Positions 1 to 11,400 of a DNA stretch of 64,000 nucleotides are shown here, piece by piece; positions within the stretch are counted from its first letter, which is position 1; every line of letters begins with the position of its first letter. This DNA is from Protea cynaroides (Eukaryota > Streptophyta > Magnoliopsida > Proteales > Proteaceae). Made by a program: the position numbers and the translations under genes. The notes under the pieces are model-generated. The model saw only the letters and a program-made list of their open reading frames with translations. It was not told where the DNA came from and ran no database searches. The stretch is from positions 31,252,254 to 31,316,253 of the forward strand of contig CM053269.1 in assembly GCA_028583415.1 (NCBI GenBank), written 5' to 3'.

Positions 1-1620
1 AGGAACCAATGGTAAGTCTTTTATTCTGTAGAATGTTAGGATGAATAGAGTTGAAATCCATAGTCACCATTGCTAGATTGATTCAAACACTGAGAATCCA
101 TCAAGACTTTTCTTACTAGATCTCTTTAATAAACCTATAATGAATTGTACATGTTAGGGTTAGATGGAATGACTAAAACCAATGAATATGACCATAGAAT
201 AACTATAGGATGAATCCCATTAGTGAGCCGAAGAATTTATTCGGAGAAAAGATAAACTGAAGAAAGCCTAAAGGTTGTCCAGTCCCTGTTGACCGGTAGG
301 CTAGACGCCATACCGGATAGGCGACTGGTCACTCTTGGGAAGTCTAACAAGGTTTGTCCAGATGGCTGATCAGGCGGCCAATGCAAGATCGGTCACGGGA
401 TCGGACAATGTCCGAAAGGCCTAAATTGGAGACCAGACAATGAAACAGAGTACTGAAACTTGACAGAATGGAATCCTAATTTAATCCTATTAATTGTTTA
501 TGTGTTCTACTAGTCCAAGATAGTTTCTAAGGCTTGGAAGAGGAACAACATCAATCACAGGTGATGGAACAAGACCTAAACTAATTGGTTAATAACAAGC
601 TACCCTTTACTTTCTATTAATTTGACTGATGCCATGATCTGTATGTTGTTTGTGCATCTCACATGTCATCCAATTAATTGCTATATATCTTGTTCATGCA
701 TATTTATTTATTCTATTTATTGATATTGATGATGAGGATAGACATGTGTTTGTGTGTGATTGGTGTGTTGGATGAGGAGAGGTTATAGCATCGAACCATT
801 CACCACACTGATATCGTCGTATCGTTGTTATCTTAGTGGACTTCGTACGTCATAGGGTATCAGGGGGGTGATCGCAATGTGTGGCTGTAGCTCTGCCAGC
901 AGATTGTAGCTCTGCCAGCAGATTGTAGCTCTGCCAGCAGATTGTAGCTCTATCTCTATGAGCATATTAAAGGATGTTGGGGTAAGGCGTTGGATACAAA
1001 TTTGATGAAATCTAGGATTGGTTAAACACGAACCAAGTTAGCAAGCCCTTGTCAGTAGGGGCATACATACTGGTATGGGATAGAGTATCAGGAGGAGTGT
1101 TGGTGGTGTGTGATCCGTTAGGCTCTAGCTCTATCTCTATTCTATAGTGAGTGTTATGGGGTGACAATGGTGTTTGATTCTTTAGGTGTGCTTATACTCT
1201 CGTGTATGGAGGTGTGGTGACCACCTATCCTTACCATAGCATATTGCAAACTTAAACTAGACCAAATATATGAATTTGACATCTTGCAGATGTTTACTGT
1301 ATTGTTTTGTTTACTTACTGAGTTAAGTTGTGATCTCACCACACGGTACCGTTTCCTTTTAGTTTCTGATGATGCAGGTGTTATCATCAAAGACTATGTC
1401 AATGCACCAACCTATGAACACATGGCGGCTATGGACGTCCAAGCAATAGAAGACAAGCATGACTCATCATGCGAGTATTTTCATTGTGTTTATGCTTATG
1501 TTTACTTTCATATTTTGAGTTATGGATTTATAATGAATTATTTAAAAGTATATTTGGTTTACAATTGATATTGGATTATTAAATATTTATCATTAGACTC
1601 TTAATTCATAATAATAAAGA
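1..1620 (+). mobile_element. Decayed Tekay-type chromovirus LTR, + orientation
   Basis: Several blocks match the reverse complement of the Tekay LTR at 17251-19461. Shared blocks include the one around GACCTAAACTAATTGG (about 565-600), the GTGTTTGTGTGTG stretch near 745, the repeated TAGCTCTATCTCTAT motif (about 945 and 1125) and the block encoding DDAG..DY.NAP at 1368-1490. Divergence is much higher than between the two LTRs at 17 and 27 kb, so this is an older relic of the same family, in opposite orientation. No gag-pol is present here, so it is a solo or truncated LTR running off the window edge. The right limit is approximate. Confidence 0.6.
886..950. repeat. 19-bp tandem repeat, about 3.4 copies
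   Basis: The unit TGTAGCTCTGCCAGCAGAT starts at 886, 905, 924 and, partially, 943. It is a local expansion of the TAGCTCT block of the LTR relic and is not seen in the LTR copies at 18 and 27 kb, so it arose in this copy. Confidence 0.9.
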
Positions 1621-2485
1621 CTTTTATGTGGAAACAAAGAATAAAAAAAATCCTAAATCTTATTCCTTTTATGTGGAAACAAACAGAGGCAATAAAATAA
1701 AATCCACACCCGTGACACAGTAGTTTTGCCCGCTATTAATTGAGAAAGAGACTTGCCGTCAATTAAATGATGAAGATGGGGGGAAGGACGAGGTGACCCC
1801 ACAAGTACAAGTACAGTCCAGCAATTATAATAAGACACATAAGAGATCCAAATGTTCACCGATGGAAAGAAAGATATTCTTTCCTCCTCCTATTTATCAC
1901 GCGGAAAGTGAGTGTGCATTTCCAGTATTGAAGCTCACCCAATTATTTTCGTCCAGAAGTTCAAAACCATAAGCAAAACTGACCTTCATTCACCTCTGCT
2001 GTTTGTCTCTCTCTATCTCGGTTTCTCTACAATTGTGAAGATCAATAAACAAAGTGGTGGGTGAAATCAATATACAGAGAGTGAATTATTTATATGTTTA
2101 TGAGCATTTGAAGTCTCTGATATAGCTCCAACGGTGAATTTCCCTCAACAAAAGCTCAATCTATATGTACATTCTCTTCTTGTTTCTTACTGATCTTCAC
2201 AGCAGAGACTACTAGATCTAGGGTTGAAATGCTGTATTTTTGCAGAATTTCATTCAATTCCTATCGAATTGGATAGAGATAATTGAACTTGCTCTGGTTT
2301 TGCTTCTTGATTCGCCATTTCTTCGAGGATGTTGGGATGAGGTGAGTAGCTTAGTTTATTTATTATTATTTTTATATATTTATGGATTTTGGTTTCCTTA
2401 TTAGAGTTGGAGGTGCGGTTTCTGATGAGTTAACAATGCGTTTGATCCAGATCGAGGGGGTGGTGATTACAGGAAGGAGAAGAAA
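1621..2485 (+). promoter_or_regulatory. UXT promoter, 5' UTR and 5' UTR intron
   Basis: A TATTTATC element at 1891-1898 sits in a pyrimidine-rich TTTCCTCCTCC context and would place transcription start near 1925. A leader intron is supported by a donor GATGAG|GTGAGT at 2341/2342 and an acceptor TGATCCAG|ATCG at 2450/2451 (109 bp), followed by the start ATG at 2486. The upstream boundary is the LTR relic, so the proximal promoter is short. TATA assignment is tentative; the splice sites look good. Confidence 0.5.
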
Positions 2486-5400
2486 ATGAGTGAGAGCGAG
2501 CGGTTTCAGCTTGGCACCATTGGGGCATTGTCTCTGTCAGTTGTTTCCTCGGTGTCGATTGTTATTTGCAATAAGGCACTGATCAGTACTCTAGGTTTCA
2601 CGTTTGGTGAGTGAAACATTTGTCCTTTTGTAAAACTCTGTTCCGTATATATTTGGCTCAGTTTGGTGTATTTTCATTTGTTAGGAGAATGTGTGGATAT
2701 GGCTTTACTGTGCATAGTTGTGTGAAATCGTTCTTGTATGGTTATGTCCAATTTGAGTATGAGCTTTGCATTCTCCAATTGTCCGATTCTTAAGTCTTAT
2801 TGGATCTGTTTGAAATCTATGACAACCTTCAGGTTTTGTTGGAATGAACCATGAAAATAGCAAACTAGAAGGTAACATACTAAGTATAATATTTTTAAAA
2901 GTGGAATAAAGAAAAAAAGTGTTGAAAAGCTACCTAATTGGAAGCGATCATAAGTAGCTTATTACCTATCTGCACTCTCCCTACCTAGCTTATCGACTTG
3001 GCTTGATCTTGCTTTCCCTTGGATAGTAGATCTATTTTTCTTTATAGCATCTAATGTTTCTATTTTATCTGCTGACAATGTGAAGAGACCATTTAATTAG
3101 ATGGACAAGCAATTTTTTGCTCCATCTGGCTTATTCCAGATATGGTATGCCATTCTGAGATGTTTTTTGTTCTAATGCATGATGCCTATATACAGACTGG
3201 CATGCAGTCAAAACAGAGAAAAACAGATACAGTCAACAGCTTAAAACTTGTCTGACTGTATCTGTTTTTTACTATTAGTTTCTTCATAGTATTTTTTAAA
3301 TTGTAATTTAAATTGTAAAATTTCCGTATTGTGGCTTCATGAGGATGCAAGCCTACCTTCCCCATTTACTCCTAAAGTTGGGCTGGACTTCATCCTCTTG
3401 TGGTGCTGAGATATAGTGATAGAGAGTGGTTGACCAGTAAATAGACTCTTCCAGCACACAGTTGATTTGTAATTTTATTAGAAGCCATGAAGTACCGATA
3501 TTAGTTGCAAAGTTCCTTTCCATTGGTAGCAAGGAAATTGTTTCTAACTCTCTGATATATGTACTGAGGTTAAAACGGTTTGATTCATTTTATGTAAATA
3601 CCAGTTGTCCTGGACCGTAAGCAGGGAACCATTCTCTTGGAGTAGTTGGTTCAATAGAAACTCTCTATATTAAGTTGAAGGGGGATGGCTTAAGATTTTT
3701 TAATCTGTTGAGGTGATATTATATCAGCATAGGATAAAATGAAAGCTTCAGGAATTTTCACATATCATTTGAACTGTTGGAGAAAATTTTGGAGACTAGC
3801 ATTTCTATTTGGCAGGTCCAATGAAAGAGATGACTAAATTGTTCCTCCATATTCACCCTTCTGAGGTGTCTTCAGTTGTTTGAGATATCCGACTCCTTGG
3901 GTCTTCACTGATGTCATGTGAGTTTGTTCACACTTCTAGGGTTAACAGTGGCATTGCCGACACCCTATACAGGAAGACTATGTCCTTGGCTCCAAGAAAA
4001 ATGTCGTGTAGGACTATTTCTCCTGTTTCCACTCTTTGGCTCCAAGACTGCCGTTCCTTGGAAGCCACAGTCCTTTAAAGATAACTTTTAATCAAATAAA
4101 AAAAAGTTCCTCCTTATGGGGTTGGGAAATATGTAGTTTTGTCTTTGTTAAGGCAGTAATTGTTGGTTTCCGGTGTTGGTTATTAGTTTATTGGGGTTGA
4201 TGTGAAAGGATGGTGTAAATAGCTATGTTTATCATCTAAAAAGGTTGAACTTTTATTTTTTTTAGAGAGTTTCACTTTGCTTAATGTTTATTTGGAATAT
4301 TGCCTTTCTTTCTAAATTTCTTTTCACTGAGATCATGTAATCTTACCTCACATCTTGGTGAATCAGCAACAACTTTGACTAGCTGGCATCTTCTGGTTAC
4401 ATTCTGTTCTCTTCATGTGGCATTATGGATGAAACTCTTCGAGCACAAGCCTTTCGATGCACGAGCTGTAATGGGCTTTGGCATGCTTAATGGGATTTCT
4501 ATTGGACTATTGAATCTTAGCCTCGGTTTCAACTCTGTTGGCTTCTACCAGGTAGGACCTCCCCTTCTTTTTCCAGTTGTGGTATGAAATGCTTTATGAG
4601 ACCATTTTGAAGTAGTGGTCTGTACGATACTTTGAAAAGTTTATTGCTGTCTTAAGAAATTTGTTCTAGGATCATATATCTTGCTAGAGGATGCAGTAAT
4701 TTCTTTCACTGGATGTTAATGCTTTTTTGTGTCTATACTGTGAATGCCTATTGTGAAGATGATTCATTGATTGTATTATGCTTTGCAGATGACAAAGCTG
4801 GCAATCATTCCTTGTACCGTCCTTTTGGAGACTCTTTTCTTTAGGAAGAAATTTAGGTCAGTCTTAATCATACTCTGGCTCTTACTAAGACAGATTTTTT
4901 TTTTAATTTTTTAATTTTTAATTTTTTATAATAATGTGCATCTTCAAAACTGAATGGTTTCGAGTCTCTGAAATCAATTACAAATTTTTAATGGTATTTA
5001 TTTTAAGTTCCTCAAGCAATTTGGTTGTGGCTCTGGGGGTTGAACCAGTGTAGATTATCAAGACATGGAGAATAATGTACTCTGATACGTATTCTTCGAC
5101 AGTCGACTTGGCATTTGGAGTGCCGTTTGAGAGACCAATACTGTCATAAGCATTTAAGTAATTTAATCATAACCACATAGTTCTATTCTCTAAATACAAA
5201 ATAGGATAAATAATCTTTACAATTATATTATCTATCTTTACATCTAATTTCCATTACATGCATTTTACATTTTGCAGGTTATTTCTGCTAGAAAAGTTTA
5301 TCATAAAAAAATTTTCACTGGTAATAAAGCGTGAGCGATTATTGTGTATTTTAATCTTCAAATATGTTCACCAATTTTCTTGTATGATTTTATATACTTA

Positions 5401-8400
5401 TATTGGCAAAAGCTTCCCTGGTTGGCAGACCAGGTAAAGCGTCTCTCTGGTAGGGACCATAGTGGGAACGACAAAAAAAGAAATAAAACGGTATGGGTTT
5501 TAAATGGAAAAAAAATAAAAAACGGTACGGTAAAAAAAAGGTCAAACATTTTGAGAATGACAAAAAAACGAAAACAGACGATACGGGTTTTAAATGGATC
5601 AAAACTAATACGGTACGGCAAAAAAACAAAGCAATATACTTTCATAAATTAGGGAATGATAAATAAGAGCTAGATAATGAGGTGGATGCTCACAAATAGA
5701 TTTTTTTTGGTAACAATAAATAATTAAAGAAGAAAGAGAAGAGCGAATAATGGGAGGAGAGAGAAAATATTTAAAGAAGAGAAAATAAATAATAAATGGA
5801 TATTAATGAAAGAGTGAAGAGAGAAACTATTTATTTAAGAAAAGAGAGAAGAGATTTCAAAACTCATCACATATATCCCACATCGTAATGGGCTACAGAA
5901 TAGAGAATATCCTTACCTATAAAAAAGGGAGATGGGATAGAGATGTATATGTTAGTTGTGTTGGGCAGCTGGGTAGTCGGGCAGCCTGACATTCGGGCAG
6001 TTTGACAGCTTGCACTATAGTTGAAAACATTTGTTTTATTGAAACCATTTGATACCTTTTTTTAATAAAAAATTGAAAACGCGTTTAATACGCATTTAGT
6101 ACATCGAGGCCAACCGTATGCAGTTTTTTCCCGTATAGTTGGGATCAATATGGTAATACACGTTTTAAACGGCCCATATTATACGCGTTTAAAACGCATT
6201 TTAACTAACAAAGTTTGGGACTCCTAATTCTGTTGCATGGAAGGGTCAAATGGAAAATCCGAATAGTGGTTACCTAGGAGATGTTCTCGATAGACGATAT
6301 GACAAATTTCAGACTCAATTTCAATCATTTATCCCCATTTATTGGCATGCATTCTCATGTATGCCCATACATACCTACTGGTACTCTGACTACTATTGGA
6401 TCTCTTTTGATTTTCAATGCTTTGTTTTGTCATATGGAAAACTCTGTTCGGGCTGAAACTTGACATATAGTATGGGACCTTGGCGTCTACATATCCACAA
6501 AATTTCAGCCCAATCTGATCTACTATGTGGTAGAAGTAGCCACCCAACCGTGGTGGTTATGTGGGCTGCCAGACCAGAAAAATCTCTCCATATAAACATT
6601 ATGGTATCTTTTTTTCCCTTCCCGTTATTGTAGCTTATTGTCGTTGAACTTCGTCAAAATTTATTTATATTATATTCTTTTGAATTAAAAGGTGGTTATT
6701 TATCTGTGACCATAAATTTATTATTCTTTAAATTCATAACACAGCCATACCGTTGCACAGATACTATGATAACATTTGAAATCTTAATCTCCCTTGTGGC
6801 TTTTTACTAAAACTTCTAGCTTTATTTATTTATTTATTTTTTTGAGTAACATACAGTTTTATTGACACTGAAAGCAGGCAAACATCTTGTGAGTTATAAC
6901 TATTTCTTTTATAGCTGATTAGGTGCAGAAGTTCTCTTTCTTGACCATACTGGATTTTATACCCTGGTCTTATTGCTGATTGAGTAGTTTATAAACTATA
7001 GTGGCAAGATCATGCTATGAAGACTATGTGTGTAATGTGGACCCATGGTTGAATGGGTATGTCTGTTTATTTCTCTTAGGTTCTTTGAATGATTAAGATG
7101 GCAATTTATTTGTGATGGAGGGTACCTTAGTGTAGGGGTGTCAAAATTGGTCCCAAACTGAAAACCGAAACAGATGCAGCCTGATTCGGCCCAGATCAAA
7201 CCAAAATCGAATCTTACTAGGTTGTAATTGGACTGTGTTTTTAGAGTCCGATGAGAAGCTGAAACCGGATTGGACCAATTGAAAAGCCCAAACCAAACTA
7301 GACCAATAAGCCTGAGACCGAACCAGCATGATAATGGACCGATAAGAGTCCATTAAGGCCCTGTTTGATAAAACTTCTGCTGGATTCTGGATTTCGATTT
7401 ATAATAAGGATTCTACTCCAGGTTACTTTAGGATTATTTGGGAGTAGAAACATGTTTGATAACGTAGTTCTAGAATGGATTCCAGAGCATCTTTGGAATA
7501 GAAACATGTTTGATAAACACACTATCCCGCCAATCGAAGTCTAGAAAAATGGTGGTGATGGTGGGTGGTGGTGGTGGTGGTGGCAGTGGTGGGTGGTGGT
7601 AGTGGAGGGTGGAGGGTGGAGGGTGGTGGTGGTTGGTGATGGGTGGTGGGTGGTGGGTGGTGGGTGGTGGCAATGGCGGTGGCGGTGGCGTTGGCAGTGG
7701 GGGTGGGGGTGGTGGTGGGTGGGGGTGGTTGTGGTGGTGGTGGCAGTGATGGTGGTCTAGCCTTTGTTTTGTGAAGAAGAGAGGAGTTTGACAGAGGACA
7801 ACTTCTATTTTACTTTCTTTCTTCTCCCAAAAATTGCTCCAAAACAAAAAAGCTTCATTTTTATACTCCAAAAATTTGGATTTTGAAGTCATTTTGAATC
7901 CGGTTCACTCCGTGGGAGCTCGAATCCAATTGAGCTTACCGAACATGATTCTACTCTAAAATGGCTCCTCGAGAGTCAGAATCCATAGAATCCAGAATCT
8001 GGAGTTTTATCAAACAGACCCTAATAATGGCCCGATAGAGTCCATTTTATTAAATATACATGTAAGAAACCAAAACTGAAATCAAACCAGCCTTATAATG
8101 GCCCGATAGAGCCCACTAACCCAACTTGTACATATGATATAGTAAATCGCATAATTGTCAAGGCGCCAAGGCGAACCAAGGCGTTGGAGGCTTGATGGGG
8201 CACCTGATTTTCCAAAGTGTCACAATGGTACCTGGGCGCCTGAGCAACTCCTTGACAACTATAGTAAATTGTAACTAAATCGATAAAAGCCCATTAAGCC
8301 AGCCCAATAAAAGCCCAAAACTGAAACCGGACCGAAACTGAATTTTTTTATTGGGTCATAATTGGCCTGGGTGTATAGACCAAAACCGAACCGGCTTAGA

Positions 8401-11400
8401 CCGAAACCTGATTGAGCTGGCCCGTTGACACCCCTGCCTTAATGAACCAACATTGAAAAGACAGAAAGATATACTTTCATAGTTTAGAGTGGCATGCAAT
8501 ATAAATTACGTTTGATAAAAGTTACATTACAGTGACTCCGTAATTGGTAACTAGTAATTTCTATGCTGGAAATTCTGATCATGATTGCAGAAGTTTCGTG
8601 TTTGCAGTTTGAATGCTGTTATTGGCATTTAACCTTTTGATTTAACTCCAGAAAATTTTAATGGGTTTTGATGCCACCCCTGATATATGAAAAGCATATG
8701 CTGCAAAACAGATGAGAAATAATTATCCAAGGGAAACCAGCCATTCTTGCATTTCTTATATGTGGGTAATGAAGATGTGAATTTACATATTTGTTTGAGC
8801 TCTGCAATTTTCTGGAAATTCCATTATGTAACAATATGACATTTGATCTGTTCATTGGTAGATCATTAAAATTTTACTTGCATCTTCCCTCTTATTACTG
8901 CCTCTACTCTGACTGAAATTTTGTGCATCACTTTTGAATTTTGATTATTGTCTCTGATATCTTTATATGGTTACTACTATGTGTACTCAAATTTTTATTG
9001 GCCCTTTATACAGTAGGAACGTCCAGTTCTCACTTTCCATCCTCCTCTTGGGTGTTGGTATTGCAACTGTGACTGATCTGCAGCTCAATGCTCTGGGTTC
9101 TGTTTTGTCAATACTAGCAGTTGTTACAACTTGCATTGCTCAGATTGTATCCTCAAGAAGTTGCCTTCTGTTAATGTCTTGCTTGTATACTTCCTTTTAT
9201 TTATTTTTATGACTTGTTTATGTTTTGTATTAAAGCGATTGCATTTTCATCAGAACACGCTGGATTCTGTTTGATCCGGAGTCAACTTAGATGCATAATC
9301 TTGCATTCTATTATTAGTTTATTTTTGTAATTGCAAGTGTCTGTTCCCACAACATAGGCTGCAACATGGTCTAGTAGGAGGTAACACTTGCATCCCCAAA
9401 GGATAATATACTGTCATTTTACCCACACTTATAAGCCCACTGTTCAATTTGTCCAACCTGTAGTGTCTCCTGTTAAAGAAAAGGTCCAGCTGGACAGTTC
9501 TGAATATCCAATCTATCTTTTGAAATGTGAGGAAAAAACTTGCATACATTAATGAGGAAGTCCTAAACTGATGCTCACACTCATTTGATTGGGTAGATTT
9601 TGGCCTCTCTTTTTTTTTTTTGTAGGAAGCATATTAGTTTGCATGCTCCACCAATTAATAGAGGAGTAAACTTGCACATGCAGTGGTTGATTGGGTAGAC
9701 TTGGCATATGACCCCAAGTTGAAAAATATTTCAGTCGGAAGTATGTTCATTGGCGTGGGCTCCAAATTATCTGAGGAGCAAAGTCACTCATGCACTGCGT
9801 TACCTTCGGTATATGAGGAGGCCACTCTCATTCCCATCGAGAGTTGTTTGTTTTGAGGGAAGAAGATATCTTCACTCATGAATGTATTGAAGGTGCCTCA
9901 TAAGTGTAATAATAAACTGTTGCAGTGACATATGCAGTTGTGGTATCTTCTTCGTTGTATTTGGTTGATGATTGTGGTTGACACTTGACAACAAACATAT
10001 AATAACTTGTTCTTAGATTTGCTTCCGGATCTCGCACCATCTCTCAGGATTATTTGGACTGAGTTGGGTTTTCCTGGAATCCTCCTTCGGGGTTGGCAAT
10101 TGGTACTTTGTTCCGAGTTCTTTGGCTGATTTCTGGTTGTTGGTGCTGGGATAAGCAGAACCACAGCCATCTAAGAATTGACAGGCATAGTGATGTCTCA
10201 GTAGCTCAATTTCCTCTTGATTTCATGATCCCTTATCATCAGAGATGGTGACATGATGTGTGGATGCATTTACTGTCTGCCTGAAGACACATAGCATCAA
10301 ACTGAATTTGGTGGTTGTGTTGGAGAATCCAGTAGTCCCACATCTTTTGAACAGTTTCATAGTTTGGCTGATGAAATCGCTAAGTCAGGAGCCTGTCCAT
10401 CATAAATGTTTGTTGGCCCCTGAATGGACATACTTTGTCCTTATTTTAAATAGATATCATGGTTTGCATGGTCTTGATTTTTTTTTTAAAAATTTTTTTT
10501 TTATATATATTGTCATACTTCTCATTCTTTCTGTAGTAGATGTATTCTTTTGAAAAAAAAAAAAAAGAAAAAAAAAAGAAGAGCGATTAAGGTTGCGTTA
10601 TGGAGAATTAGAAATGTCATCTTACTTTGTTAAAAACACTGGCACACACATTTCTGATTCTTGTTTAAGATCTTAACCAGTTCTTCTCAGATGACCAACA
10701 CTATCCAGAAGAGGTTTAAGGTTTCTTCAACCCAACTTTTGTATCAGTCTTGCCCCTATCAAGCTATGACGTTGTTCATTGTCGGTCCATTTCTAGATGG
10801 GCTTCTGACTAATCAAAATGTTTTTGCATTCAAGTATACACCTCAAGTGTTGGTGAGCTCTGAAATACCTAAAAATCATGCTGCTTAAGTTATTTTCTGG
10901 GAAGTTCTTACTGTATCTCTTATGATTTTTGTTGCAGGCTTTCATTGTTATGTCCTGCACGATCTCTGTTTCTGTTAATTTCAGTACATTTCTTGTAATT
11001 GGAAAGACGTCTCCTGTTACCTATCAGGTCCTGGGGCATTTGAAAACATGCCTCGTTCTGGCTTTTGGTTATGTTTTACTTCGTGACCCTTTTAGCTGGA
11101 GGAACATTCTTGGAATCCTGATTGCTGTTGTTGGAATGCTATTGTATTCTTACTTCAGCACTGTTGAGAGTCAGCAAAAAGCTATTGAAGCATCTGCACA
11201 ATTGGCACAGGTGTTACCTGCTCTTTACTTCTATCTTATATTACTTTTATGTCCATAAATTGTTGCTTGATAGTATGTCGATTGACTGGGTAGAATATCA
11301 GCCTATGGACCTCATGGGTGGTTTATTTTTGTTGGCATCATTTTTAACTATATAACATATTTCAAATCTCAGTAGCCACTTTCATCCAATAACCCTGTGC

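Larger units (their letters stand above)
7133..8436. mobile_element. Non-autonomous hAT-type MITE, split by a nested Harbinger MITE
   Basis: The left end is TAGGGGTGTCAA (7133) and the right end is TTGACACCCCTG (8436), an inverted pair with one mismatch at the outermost base. It is flanked by 8-bp repeats CCTTAGTG (7125-7132) and CCTTAATG (8437-8444), the TSD length of hAT elements. The interior is made of AACCGAAAC / GGCCCGATA-type text with no transposase. The nested element at 7357-8021 accounts for half its length. Superfamily assignment rests on TSD length and the termini. Confidence 0.8.
4857..9013 (+). other. UXT intron 3 (4.2 kb, transposon-bearing)
   Basis: Donor GTCAGT at 4857 and acceptor ATACAG before 9014. 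It contains the nested hAT/Harbinger MITEs at 7133-8436. Between about 5290 and 6230 there is an AT-rich stretch with repeated ACGGTA(C/T)GG and TACGCGTTTAA-like motifs. That stretch is probably another MITE, but I could not fix its ends. The remainder shows nothing recognisable. Confidence 0.7.

Noticed and set aside
1284..1568. Independent 94-aa gene at the window start.
   Set aside because: It overlaps the LTR relic and is explained by the LTR-borne peptide block; treated as a finding, not a gene.
7470..7892. 140-aa His/Pro-rich minus-strand ORF.
   Set aside because: It is the reverse strand of the GGT minisatellite inside a MITE; composition only, no domain.
11122..11355. Read-through ORF after UXT exon 6 as an alternative C-terminus.
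   Set aside because: The in-phase exon at 31446 gives the conserved UXT tail; the read-through lacks it.
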